Shown here: positions 34,081 to 43,749 of the stretch, one piece after another
Layout of the letters: each line of letters starts with the position of its first letter
Position numbering within the stretch: the stretch's first letter is position 1
NCBI GenBank assembly: GCA_005784505.1
Contig: VCAZ01000005.1
Coordinates: 2,060,001-2,124,000 of the forward strand
Origin: Bagarius yarrelli
Taxonomy: Eukaryota > Chordata > Actinopteri > Siluriformes > Sisoridae
DNA length: 64,000 nucleotides
Reading direction: 5' to 3'
Translations under genes and position numbers: made by a program
Notes under the pieces: generated by a model
Database searches by the model: none
What the model was told of the DNA's origin: nothing
Seen by the model: the letters and a program-made list of their open reading frames with translations, nothing else

Positions 34081-34639
34081 CTTAAACAATATTTTTTTTA
34101 AGAAATGAACTTTATTCAGATTTAATTACAGGAAGTATAGACCAGTTTGTCAATATCAGTATTAAGAAGAGGTATATTTTGATTATTTTCTTTTATATAC
34201 AGAATTTAAGTTGGATGAAGGCCACCGCATCCTGGCCAGTAAATCTCAGCAGTAGATGCCATTTTTTAATAGCAAATACCCCAGATAGTCAGACTCTTTA
34301 GCTATTTAATTTGGATACCAACCAGTTTGGCAATACTTTGCCAAAACATTGGTTATCAGGACATGGGTCTTGTCTGCATTAAGTGAGGCTATAAGGATAC
34401 AATTACCCCTGAATATGTATTTGGATTAGTAAAGGACTATTAACAAGTTGTGCCTTATAGAAATAAACAAATGATAAATCTTGAGCATTTTAAGCACAAT
34501 AGATCTGATTTAGGTAAGTTTTTGTATTATAATATTTAGTTATTTTGTAAGTCAAAAAACATGGAGGCAGACATGTACCAATATAGTATTAACATAGACA
34601 CAAGCATATACAGATTAACCACAATCAGATGCTTTATCA
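34081..34639. other. Unassigned AT-rich sequence
   Basis: No repeat family, frame or motif cluster recognised. Confidence 0.4.
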
Positions 34640-34930
34640 GGGGGGGGTTTATGTTATAGAGAAAATCTCCGGCTGTGTCACAGACAGCTCTAATGACACC
34701 TTTAGTCCTAAAGGCGAAGCCGTCGTTGCTTCTCTCCCTGACTGTGATAATCACTGGCTTTGCCCCAAACTGTGTCAAACGAAGACAAATATACCCAGCC
34801 AACTTCATCATGTAATTAGATGCTTACTACAATATCTTATGATAAAGGGTTCGATAGCGCTAATAGCTACCCCTCGGTTAGGGTTCAGCTTTGATTCAGC
34901 CTTTACCAACCTCCAGGTGTGTGTTTAACT
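34640..34930. promoter_or_regulatory. Possible conserved noncoding element
   Basis: Complex, balanced sequence with opposed frames of 99 (plus) and 91 (minus) codons, neither with a domain. Includes CATGTAATTAGATGCTTAC and CGATAGCGCTAATAGC. Opposed long frames in unique sequence can reflect low stop density rather than coding. Conservation not tested. Confidence 0.33.
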
Positions 34931-35164
34931 CTCTTTTGTAGTTGTATCAGAGCGAGAGACAGAGAAAGGGTAAGACTACGGGGTAAATGACTTACTTATT
35001 TCTGAAAGAATAGTATGAGTGAGCATTTATGCGTGTGTATTTCTACAAATAGCACAAAAAATTGTAGAACTTGTTTTGAAAGCTATTACATTGGGTTTAT
35101 TCTTTTGTGTGAGTGTGTGTGTGTATGTGTGTTAAACAATGAGTGTCTTTCTGCTTTCTTACAG

Positions 35165-35301
35165 GCCCTGAGGGTTGCCTGGAGGCGTGCCTGCAGTGCC
35201 TGTTCTTACAGAGCTCACATCAGGAGACAGGCAACACTCTAGTACTCCTCCCTGAAGCAAACCTGAAGCAGGCACACACACACACACACACACACACAGA
35301 G
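35165..35301 (+). other. Possible exon, weak
   Basis: A good-looking acceptor (GTCTTTCTGCTTTCTTACAG) precedes GC-richer sequence, and GAG followed by GTAAAAC could be a donor at 35302. One frame stays open across it and begins GPEGCLEACLQCLF. The last third is a CA array, unusual for coding sequence, so a noncoding transcript exon is more plausible. No family recognised. Confidence 0.18.
35273..35298. repeat. (CA)n microsatellite
   Basis: Thirteen CA units inside the possible exon. Confidence 0.95.
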
Positions 35302-35464
35302 GTAAAACACTTATGAAAAAGTTCCTAAGTTACTTTACTATAACACTCTATATCAATAGTATAATTGATATATAATTGATAGAACACCAACTCAACGTTG
35401 ACACCTCGGCACGTAGGCGTAACTATAGCTGTTCTGTATGTCAGATGGAATGTTTCTATAGGTT

Positions 35465-35660
35465 ACTGAAATACATCGTCTAGACAAAAGTATTGGGACA
35501 CCTGACTATCATATCCATATGGTTTTTTTCAACATCCTAGTCCAATGTTAGTCTCATTCCTACTCATATTATAACCTTCACACTTCAAATCATTTAGCCA
35601 CAAAAGTGTTAGAAAGGTTAGACACTAATGTTAGGGGCACTCAGTGTTAATGTCAATCAT
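35465..35660 (+). mobile_element. Tc1-like element end fragment
   Basis: Starts TCTAGACAAAAGTATTGGGA then CACCTGACTATCATATCCA, the end type of fish elements reading ACAAAAGTATTGGGACACC. It continues GGTTTTTTTCAACATCCTAG and TTTAGCCACAAAAGTGTTAG. The rest is lost. Confidence 0.75.
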
Positions 35661-35753
35661 TCTGCTTGTTACAATTCTAGATTGTAACATTAAGACTGTA
35701 TATTATATATATATACAATTATCATAATACTACTACAGAATTTTCTCTCGGTT

Positions 35754-35756
<3 letters not shown>

Positions 35757-35806
<50 letters not shown>
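35757..35806. repeat. Compound (CT)n-(CTAT)n microsatellite
   Basis: CT units pass into CTAT units and then a short AGATAGATATAGAT reverse patch, giving a small foldback. Confidence 0.92.
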
Positions 35807-35807
<1 letters not shown>

Positions 35808-35834
35808 GATAGATATAGATATTAAAGATAAAAG

Positions 35835-35939
35835 AGATTAAACATTAAAGGGAACGGGAGTGTCAGGTTTCATGTGTGAGGGTTAGCTGCTTGTTTGGCT
35901 TTTGTGATTCTGATTTGTATGATTCTGATTTATTTGTGT

Positions 35940-35940
<1 letters not shown>
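35835..35940 (-). repeat. Inverted-duplication arm next to GATA array
   Basis: The reverse complement of this segment (CAAACAAGCAGCTAACCCTC, ACATGAAACCTGACAC, GTTCCCT) matches 38906-39000 in the same order. In both places a GATA/TATC array adjoins the same side. The shared unit appears to be about 100 bp plus the tetranucleotide array. Confidence 0.85.
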
Positions 35941-36019
<79 letters not shown>

Positions 36020-36052
36020 TACCTGGTAGACAGATAGATAGCTGGATAGCTG

Positions 36053-36128
<76 letters not shown>

Positions 36129-36149
36129 CATATACCTGGTAGACAAAGA

Positions 36150-36200
<51 letters not shown>
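35940..36200. repeat. Three-block (GATA)n array
   Basis: Three GATA blocks separated by two related spacers, both containing ATACCTGGTAGACA (about 36019 and 36131). The repeated spacer implies that the array grew by segmental duplication as well as slippage. Tyr-Leu-Ser-Ile frames on the minus strand are artefacts. Confidence 0.96.
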
Positions 36201-36344
36201 CGTTCATATCGTACAAACTGCAACATACTGCAAGGGATACGTTACTCCCCAACCCCACCCATATATACTGTCTCTTCATTTTCTAGTTATATATGCATGG
36301 CCTAAATAAATACATCAGAATGGTTTAGTAATGTGTACAGCAAG

Positions 36345-36520
36345 GCCACATCCCCACAAATCAGCCACTGAGCAAGCTCGCTCCATCACTCACCCAGCCT
36401 TTACTTTACAACACAATTACTCGCTGCCTGACACAAATGAGCTGGGCCTAGCAACCTGCAGCAAGCTAATTACAGCCAGCCATGGACCGCCCCACCATTA
36501 AAACAATCACTCTGTTTTAG
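36345..36520. promoter_or_regulatory. Candidate conserved noncoding element
   Basis: Balanced, repeat-free sequence with TTTACAACACAATTACTCGC, GCAGCAAGCTAATTACAGCC and CACCATTAAAACAATCAC, between the GATA array and a minisatellite. Conservation not tested. Confidence 0.42.
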
Positions 36521-36654
36521 CCCAGCCAGTGCTGCCACCAGATACCACCCACTGCTTTTACACACACACACACTTCATTTTTAAAAGAATGTGCCTTATG
36601 TTTTGTTCATGTTTCATGATTGTTTCATGTTTTGCCAAATGACTATGTAGAGTG

Positions 36655-37017
36655 TTCACGTTTCAGTATTTGGTTGTGTTGTGTGGATTTGCAGTGGGTT
36701 TTAGTAGTTGGTTGTGTTGTGTGGATTTGCAGTGGGTTTTAGTAGTTGGTTGTGTTGTGTGGATTTGCAGTACATTTCTGAATTTGGTTGTGTTGCGTAG
36801 ATTTGCAGTGTGTTTCTGTATTTGGTTGTTTTGTGTGGATTTGCAGTGCGTTTCAGTATTTGGTTGTGTTGTGTGGATTTGCAGTGGGTTTTAGTAGTTG
36901 GTTGTGTTGTGTGGATTTGCAGTACATTTCTGAATTTGGTTGTGTTGCGTAGATTTGCAGTGTGTTTCTGTATTTGGTTGTTTTGTGTGGATTTGCAGTG
37001 CGTTTCTGTATTTGTAA
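36655..37017 (+). repeat. Minisatellite with 38-bp units and a 152-bp higher-order repeat
   Basis: About 9.5 units of GTATTTGGTTGTGTTGTGTG then GATTTGCAGTGCGTTTCA. Adjacent units are 38 bp apart (GGTTGTGTTG at 36672 and 36710). A four-unit block is duplicated, with TACATTTCTG at 36771 and 36923, exactly 152 bp apart. Sequence is unrelated to the 15.75 kb minisatellite. Val/Cys-rich frames follow the repeat. Confidence 0.96.
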
Positions 37018-37079
37018 ATAGCTGACCCTGTGCGCTACCGCTAACAAACCATTTTTAGGATATTTAAATAAACAGAATT

Positions 37080-37384
37080 ATTTGCATTCACAGCATTTAG
37101 CAAACAATCTTGTCCAGAGCAAAGTACAAAAGTGTGAGTCACATTATTGAACAGCTCAATACTGGTACATTAGAGTACAAATCAAAGTGTAATAACCCAT
37201 AAAAACTGTTAAAAGAGCAGCATAGAATTCCAGAAAAATTATGTCAAGAGTTAGGTATTTAAGAAAGAGATGGGTCTTTAATCATCTCTTGAAGACAGCA
37301 AGTGACTGTTCTGACATTGATGGGATGTTCATTTCACCATCTTGGTGCCAGAACAGAGAAAAGTCTTGATGCAGACCTACCATA
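37080..37384 (+). mobile_element. Dispersed fish repeat F
   Basis: CAGCATTTAGCAAACAATCT then TGTCCAGAGCAAAGTACAA starts it. GAGATGGGTCTTTAATCATC, TCTTGAAGACAGCAAGTGAC, TGATGGGATGTTCATTTCAC and TGCCAGAACAGAGAAAAGTC follow. This order matches a common teleost interspersed repeat. It ends where MITE-D begins. Confidence 0.7.
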
Positions 37385-37895
37385 TGCCATTAATCCATTC
37401 CAGGTCCCCAAAAAACACAGCAATGTTTTTAAATACGAAAAATATTCTTATTAACCAATATTGTATAAAAAAATACTGCAATTAACTAATTTAAAATTAA
37501 TATAATATACAGCATTTATCTTGAAGATCAGACGACTCTACTTGCTAGTGCACTTACATTTACAGCATTTGGCGGACACTCTTATCCAGAGTGACTTATA
37601 TTTATCTCATTTATACAAGTGAGCAATTGGGGGTTAAGGGCCTTGCTCAGAGGCCCAGCTGCAGTGGAGCTGGGAATCGAACCCACAATCTTCAGATTGG
37701 TAAACCAACACTTTAACCATAAGCCACCACTTCCCCACTTGCTAAAGCACATGTCTGACAAGCTATCAAGTGAGACACGAGATGCTGGGCAGATGTTATG
37801 CCGTACACTGTGGCGTTAGCTACGCCAGCTAACGGTTGGGCGTTTAAAGCTGGCTCGTAAGCTGAATTTTACCTCGCAACTCAAGGCAAAAAAGG
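37385..37895 (+). mobile_element. MITE-D copy, left-truncated, interrupted by SINE-A
   Basis: CATTAATCCATTCCAGGTCC matches the interior of the 57606-58113 copy (CATTAATCCGTTCCGGATCC). It runs through CTTGAAGATCAGACGACTC to CTAGTGCACTT, is broken by a SINE, then resumes ACTTGCTAAAGCACATGTCT, AGTGAGACACGAGATGCTGG and GGCTCGTAAGCTGAATTTTA. Both terminal inverted repeats are missing or decayed. Confidence 0.85.
37556..37735 (-). mobile_element. SINE-A copy inserted in MITE-D
   Basis: On the plus strand from ACATTTACAGCATTTGGCGG through ACTCTTATCCAGAGTGAC, GAGCAATTGGGGGTTAAGGG and GGGAATCGAACCC to TTTAACCATAAGCCACCACT. The host CACTT is repeated on both sides (37551-37555 and 37736-37740). The insertion is younger than the MITE copy. 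Confidence 0.92.
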
Positions 37896-38220
37896 AAAGG
37901 AAAAGCCAATTTGAGTGTCATCAGCAAAACATTGGTAGGTAAATCTATGTGAGGAAGTAACTTTGCCAAATTAGTGAGTATAGAGTGAGAAAAGGAGTCC
38001 ATCAGAGGTGTGACAAAATAAAGGATTATCCCACCATTGTAGCATAAGGTCATAAGCGTTCCCGATTTTCCTTGCATGTTTGCATTGTTTAGTATTTGTT
38101 CTAGACAATGTACACACACCATAAAAACAAAGCTGGCTAAAAAAATGTGGCCTGTTGGGAAACTCATCTGCCGTTTTTGTTTTAAAGGATAATAAAAAGC
38201 ATCACTTTTTTCGAGATTTT
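37896..38220. other. Unassigned sequence
   Basis: Mixed composition. The 107-codon minus frame (37844-38167) begins in the MITE and has no domain. Confidence 0.35.
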
Positions 38221-38250
38221 TTTTTTTTATATATATATATATAAAAAAAA
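38221..38250. repeat. Perfect 30-bp palindrome
   Basis: T8, then (AT)7, then A8, with more T upstream. A simple-sequence hairpin with no flanking gene, so it is not a terminator in the bacterial sense. Confidence 0.9.
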
Positions 38251-38359
38251 GAATGCTAGAAATATTTCTTTCATGCGCCCTTTTGTGTGTGATGGTGTAT
38301 TAAAGCCATATTTTGTGTCATCTCTGACAGATATACGGGGTGCCTTAAACAATATGAAC

Positions 38360-38640
38360 TATCTGTTAAGAAATAAATTGCTTACACCACTGGAATTCTT
38401 ACAGGAACACTTCAATCCAGGCCCTCTATCTCTTTATATAATTATTTCTGCCACATTTTCCCAGTGCAAGCAGACATGGCGGCTGATTGCAATAAAACAC
38501 TTCAGTACCGGAACAAGGATTGCTGAGGCCATCAGTTATCAAAGTGGACGTTGATCTAATGAAGGTTTTGATGACTGTAACCAAGGTAAAGATGACCTTT
38601 GGACTTCTTGGTTTTTTTTCCCCCCCTGGTATTTTGAGCA
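38360..38640. promoter_or_regulatory. Candidate conserved noncoding element
   Basis: Complex, repeat-free sequence with TCTTTATATAATTATTTCTG, GGCGGCTGATTGCAATAAAA and AGTGGACGTTGATCTAATGA, ending before a T/C run at 38611. The opposed 93- and 87-codon frames have no domain. Conservation not tested. Confidence 0.42.
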
Positions 38641-38851
38641 AATGTGTGGTGAAGCTTAAACTTGGATGATGCTCACAAAGCACAGACATGTTTTCAGGAC
38701 CAATTCACCACAAGTAGACAATGACAAATCGGGCTGCTTAAACACCTTTTGGGTGGTTTCGTAGCTACATTATTGCACCGTAAATGAGGCAGAACTGAGT
38801 GTATCGTGTGAGTGTTAATAGCCTCTCTTGGCACGCAGTACCACCCTTACA

Positions 38852-38906
<55 letters not shown>
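38852..38906. repeat. (CTAT)n microsatellite
   Basis: About 13 units, adjoining the inverted-duplication arm at 38906. Confidence 0.96.
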
Positions 38907-39000
38907 ATGCACAAATCCATCAGAATCACAAATGCTAAACAAGCAGCTAACCCTCTACACACATGAAACCTGACACTTCTGTTCCCTCTAATATTTCTTT
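38906..39000 (+). repeat. Inverted-duplication arm next to TATC array
   Basis: Includes ATCAGAATCACAAATGC, AACAAGCAGCTAACCCTC, ACACATGAAACCTGACAC and GTTCCCTCTAATATTTCTTT. This is the inverted counterpart of 35835-35940, about 3 kb away. Confidence 0.85.
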
Positions 39001-39090
39001 CCCTTTTTACACTATGTCTCTCATGCGTCCACCCACACTCATGCATGTTTTCTCTTGTCTCTGATTGAGAGCTTCCTATCTCGGCTGCAG

Positions 39091-39166
39091 TCCCGTCCAG
39101 TTGTGAACCGTCATTTACGCCCTCATTCACACAAGAAGATCTACATTTCCATCAGCATCTACCAAG
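39091..39166 (+). other. Possible short exon, weak
   Basis: CTTCCTATCTCGGCTGCAG could be an acceptor and CCAAG followed by GTAGCC a donor. The 76 bases between are open in two frames, one beginning SRPVVNRHLRPHSHKK and another PSSCEPSFTPSFTQ. Composition is GC-richer than the flanks. No family is recognised, and chance is a fair explanation. Confidence 0.17.
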
Positions 39167-39649
39167 GTAGCCACCCATCCTCTTCCTCTGTGTCTTTTTA
39201 GTGTTTTTTTCAAGCAGAAATTCCAAGCAGATTGCATTGCTTAATCTTTACTTTTCACTAAATGATGGATATGGTAATGCAAAATACGAATTTTAAAGCT
39301 GGTGGGGAATTTGGAGGACTTTTGGCATGGTTCTGCTACCCACATGACCACAGAATAGGGAAGGATGTACAGCTGTCCACCTTCCTAATACTCCATGTGC
39401 AAAGACACTGTACAGACCAGGAAATTTAACTGAAGGACCACAATCTTGTTGCAGAGCTAGCAAAAGTTATTTTAAAAATTGCTGTGGCCTTGGAGCTTCT
39501 TCGGTTAAAGCTTAAAAAAAAAAAAATCACAAGCAGTTACCGTATGTACACTATATCGCTTAATAACACTAATACATTGATTTATAAGGGGGACGTTTTT
39601 CAGCTTCAGACTTACATTCAATTTTTGCAACCTTTCAGGTTTGGGAACT
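39167..39649. other. Unassigned sequence
   Basis: Moderately complex. Nothing recognised beyond a poly(A) run at about 39513. Confidence 0.35.
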
Positions 39650-39845
39650 GGTAGCTCAGTGAATAGTGTTGGACTGCTGATCAGAAGATCATGGGTTCAT
39701 TTTCCTGCACCTCTAAGCTTCCACTATTGGGCCCCTGAGAAAAGCCCTTAACCCTCAGCTGGCTAGTTGGATAAAAAAAAAAATGAGATTAATGTAGTAC
39801 GCTTTGGATAAGATCATCTGTCAAGTGCAAATGTACATGTAAATG
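39650..39845 (+). mobile_element. SINE-A copy, diverged
   Basis: Head CTGGTAGCTCAGTGAATAG (box A), box-B-like GGGTTCATTTTCC, TTCCACTATTGGGCCCCTGA and AGCCCTTAACCCTC. The tail is expanded by poly(A) and ends GGATAAGATCATCTGTCAAG, TGCAAATGTA. Confidence 0.85.
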
Positions 39846-40166
39846 ATTAACAATCTGTTTTTTTGACAGATTAAGAAAGAATCCATAAAGGTTTTGAAGA
39901 TAAATAGACAACTGTCACAACGATACAGCTTTAAAATAATACGAATGGAAACTAGCAAACGATCCAACAAACTCGAGGCCAAGAACTACAGCATGAAAAA
40001 AAAGAAGATCAAAACCGACACAGCTTATACAACAGTCTGTTCTTGCAAAACCATAGTCGAAACAGAGAAAATACAAAACTCAATACCATGAGAGAACTGA
40101 CGTATGCTTTACATATTGCTAATTAATTAGTTAATTAATTAATTAGTGTTTAGAATAGTGCTAAAC

Positions 40167-40194
40167 CATACATACATACATACATACATACATA
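40167..40194. repeat. (CATA)n microsatellite
   Basis: Seven CATA units, preceded at about 40120-40146 by TTAATTAGTTAATTAATTAA. Confidence 0.95.
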
Positions 40195-40297
40195 ATCAAA
40201 CAATCGAAAGCAATTAAAAATATTAACATGTTTGTTGGCTGCACAAAAGTTGAGTTTGAAACAAACCATGGGTGTATTCTGCCAGAAATCAGACAAC

Positions 40298-40357
40298 ACA
40301 TTGTGTATTGTGTCTGTTCACACAATGTGTAATGTGTATTGTGTCTGTTCACACACT
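40298..40357 (+). repeat. Two-unit tandem duplication
   Basis: TGTGTATTGTGTCTGTTCAC occurs twice about 31 bases apart, separated by ACAATGTGTAA. A small tandem duplication without further copies. Confidence 0.85.
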
Positions 40358-40419
40358 ACAAATAGTAGCATGCAACAGGTCTATAAAACAAAACATCAAA
40401 ATCCCTTCAAATGGTTCGG

Positions 40420-41679
40420 GTTATAGTACACAATATGACCCAAAGTTTTTGGAGATGCCCTTCATAAAATCTGACATAAACCTACGTTTTTGAATATTAA
40501 AGGTACAATAGGTGAAATATTTTTGTTCTGCTGGTTGAAAATCTCTTCACATCCTGATAGCAATCATTAAGTTAAGCGGTCTTAAATGTATTTATATATT
40601 CTGTGCTGTATTCTGACCAAAAGAATTTGTTTAATCAAAAGGTTCGGTCCAAACTTTTATAATAGGCTTTTCTACCTAACTGCCAACATATGTATGTGCA
40701 AATCTCTGCAAAACCTGTTTCCAAAAGGTTTTGGTAGTGTTTTGGTGTGTTTTGGTAGTAACGCATAGATTACGTAGCTTGTGTACATTTACGGATTAAC
40801 TCGACTACGGTAGCAGTGTGTAATTTTATGTTTGTTATTTTACTACTGTTACTAACTGTACTGAATAACACATGATGCGTTGTGTATTTTCCATGATGTC
40901 TTACTGTACCTTTAAATGTCTATTTTATTACTTTGTTCATTTCAATTTTAAGCGACAGATTTTTGTTGACTTTGTTGACATTGCGACATTTTCTGTGCTG
41001 AAATACGTTCAAACATAATTACATCTAATTGTGATGATTAAACCTGTCAAACATCAAACTAATTTTAATTTAAGGTCAGGGAGGAGATGCGTTAGTGTCA
41101 GTTAGGTGTTGTGAAATTGCGTTATTCAATTCTTATAAATACTTTAATTAACTTATTCTACTGATAGACAAGAAAAAAAAAATCACACAACACTGTCATG
41201 CATATGTGTGCCAAGTCTGACATTATCATGACAATTTTATAATTAATACAACTAAACTTTACCTAAAAGTCATAAAAATATACATAAACTGACATATAAG
41301 CAACATTAATTTCAGGCAGTAAATGTCATATTATTACCTTAGCATGAGTAAAAGAACAATGACTTACAGGAAGTCCAACTAAAGTGGCACCTGACACTCA
41401 TTCTCCAATCACACACCCACACACACACACCATATTTAAGCATGCGTTTCTTTTTCTCCTGGTTTCCAAGTTTTTCAAAGTGTTCCAGACTCCTGGTTCT
41501 ACACCTTTTCCAGTATGATTCTATAACTCCTGGTATTCCGGTGTTCCGGATGATCCTGTTTGTTTTAGTTCCTCGTTTACGCTGAAGACTTTTCCTGCAA
41601 TTTTCCTCCGTCAACTGTTTGTGTGATGCCTTTAAAATCACACCGGTTTGTTTGGTTCTAACTCCCTGTGTCTTGAGTC
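40420..41679. other. AT-rich unassigned sequence with possible transposon end
   Basis: CACAATATGACCCAAAGTTT then TTGGAGATGCCC (about 40428-40460) resembles a decayed Tc1-like end but is short. The rest, to 41340, is AT-rich with nothing recognised. The region from 41400 to 41640 is more balanced, with a 100-codon minus frame of Lys/Arg-rich composition and no domain. Confidence 0.3.
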
Positions 41680-41792
41680 TCCAAGGGTCTTGCTCAAGTG
41701 GTTGATTTGCCAGAGGTGGGGCATAAACCCAGGTGTTTCTGGTCTTCAGATTAACAACTCAGCACCTTAACCATGTGAGCCACCCCCCAAAT
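41680..41792 (-). mobile_element. SINE-A/C-like fragment
   Basis: AAGGGTCTTGCTCAAGTGG, GGGCATAAACCCAGG, TTCAGATTAACAACTCAGC and ACCTTAACCATGTGAGCCAC read on the minus strand as a tRNA-like head with decayed box B. The tail is absent. Confidence 0.65.
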
Positions 41793-42004
41793 CTCCAAAT
41801 CTATTCTCCAAAATCTCCAAATCTATTCTAAATCTGCAGATTCTAGTGTATCTAGATTTTTTTTCGAGCAAAAATGTGAAGCTATGATTCTGAACACCTT
41901 TCTACAATTTGTTTTATGTCCACAACTATCAAATTTACAGTGAATAAAGCGAAGATTGATCTAGTTTATTAAAAAAAAAATGCAAATCAATAGTATGATT
42001 TGAC

Positions 42005-42128
42005 CCCTCCTGCATTTTGCCCTTTCAGAGACGGCTGGGAGAGGCTCGAGCAGATCCCAGTGACACTGAATTCAGAAATAAGGGGGTATAGAAGACGAAT
42101 GAATGAATGAATGAATGAATGAATGAAT
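42005..42128 (+). mobile_element. SINE-B tail fragment with (GAAT)n end
   Basis: CCTGCATTTTGCCCTTTCAG then AGACGGCTGGGAGAGGCTCG, CAGATCCCAGTGACACTG and AATAAGGGGGTATAGAAGAC, followed by about eight GAAT units (42097-42128). The GAAT array is the expanded SINE tail. Confidence 0.85.
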
Positions 42129-43494
42129 AGTTTAAATTGGTCAGCTGGATCCATAATGTCCTTCCAAATTGTCATCATCAAAAGTTGCTGTATGTTTTAT
42201 TGTACTTAGATTAAATAATAGAGTAAATAGATACTGCTCCATCTATATATTCCTATTAAGTAAGGTCTTTCCAGACAACTTTAATGTGTTTCTTTAATGA
42301 TCAGGGTCCAGTGGTGGAAATATACCCAACACCAATTCTTTACAATCACCATAACAAGCTCATTCACAATTTGGTCAAATTGCCAAAAAATCAGTCAACT
42401 AGTGACATGTTTTAGAAGTTGAAAGGAAACTAGAAATACTAAGAGAAATATCGCAAGAAATTGCATCATAGATTTCTATAAAGCTGCATTTTTAGTTCGT
42501 TATAATTGATGTCATTCACCCATTGAGACAATTTAGAGACACCAGATGACACGCTGAAAAGCATAAGACTCTTGTCTCGGAAACACAAGGACAAAAAGCT
42601 CCACACATCTTGGCACATCTCTTTTTTTTGTCAGTCAAGGCAAACCAATGTGTGATCACACTGAGCAGTGGGTAGATGTGTATGTATATATGTGTGTGTG
42701 TGTCAGAAAGATAGAGATTGAAAGCGAGGGATAGAGGCCGGAATAACAAATCATATTACTAAGAATATACAGGTGTTTAGGTTTACAAGACAAGCTTGGT
42801 TGCTTGGGTCTTTGACAGCTGTTGATGTTATCAGTGACACTTGGCTGTTATTGGCTACAGGTTTAAAAATCAGGAAAGGGGGAGGGTTATGCAACAAAAA
42901 GGGAAAGAGAAGCATGGGGGTCCTGTGGGCCTCTGCAACTGAAACATCCCTGTTTGATAACATTTGGCTGAACTTTCAGATGTGATCCTCCCTGCTGACT
43001 CTACCAGACTCAAACTAATCGCAGAGAGAAAGCAAAGGAGACACAGTAAGAAAGACAAACAAGTGAAACCTTATTGACCGAAGTGCTTTATGTCTATTAG
43101 GAGAAAGAGCAGAAGAAGGTCGGGTGAGGGGGTCGGTGTGCATCTCTTACAGCAGACAGGCTTCAAGCTAATCAGAAGGGAATGAAGGAAGTGCAGTAAC
43201 TCTTTATTTGAGAAACAGGTCCCAAGCGGCCACAGGAAAACGAGTGCGGTTACAAATAATGGAGCAACAGCAGCCATTAGCTGCCGTTTATACAACCTCC
43301 TATTTCAGACTCCTAACTTTTTATCTTCACCCTTAGAGGTCAGAGCTAAACAGCTGCATTCACAGCTGCAAAAAGAAGGTAGTTTGCTACTGGAGTATAT
43401 AATGAGCGAACATGTATAGATTCAATGTGTATAAATATAATTTCTTTGGAGGTATTAACAGCTTTGAGATCAGAGATATTTTTTTCATTTAACC
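42129..43494. other. Unassigned sequence
   Basis: AT-rich to 42700, then more balanced at 42740-43380 with frames of 62-77 codons on both strands. The AAAGGGGGAGGGTTATGC patch and GGTCGGGTGAGGGGGTCGG are G-rich. No domain or repeat family recognised. Confidence 0.33.
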
Positions 43495-43748
43495 ACATTA
43501 ATGAGTGATTGGTGAGTTCAGGTGCTAATGACGGGCGGGAACGGGGAGCAGTCAGTGTTTTAGTTCATCCCAAAAGGAGTTCAGAAGGTTTAAGGTCGGG
43601 GCTTTGCACAAGACACACTGGTTTTTCATCTCAAGTTCTTTACATTTTTTCTGAGCGCCTCTTTATAGAGCACACAGGCTTTTTGCACAGGGGAATGATC
43701 ATGCTGGAAGTGTTTCTGCCTCTTGGTAAGAGTAAATCGTAATTCCAC
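43495..43748 (-). mobile_element. Tc1-like fragment, longer
   Basis: On the plus strand: GGTGAGTTCAGGTGCTAATG, TTTTAGTTCATCCCAAAAGG, AGTTCAGAAGGTTTAAGGTC, GGGGCTTTGCACAAG, TTTTTGCACAGGGGAATGAT, CATGCTGGAAGTG. This is the reverse of the transposase C-terminal region, including the segment for the third acidic residue. Broken by substitutions. The 77-codon plus frame here is incidental. Confidence 0.8.
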
Positions 43749-43749
43749 A

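Noticed and set aside
34629..34928. 99-codon plus frame as a gene
   Set aside because: No domain or splice context, and an opposed 91-codon frame is equally open, so low stop density explains it.
35863..36279. 138-codon minus frame of Tyr-Leu-Ser-Ile repeats
   Set aside because: Translation of a GATA array. The same applies to frames at 43976-44248.
36652..37047. Val/Cys/Trp-rich frames at 36652-37025 and the minus shadow
   Set aside because: Produced by the 38-bp tandem repeat read in successive phases.
38221..38250. Intrinsic terminator
   Set aside because: The palindrome is pure T/AT/A simple sequence with no GC stem, and the genome is eukaryotic.
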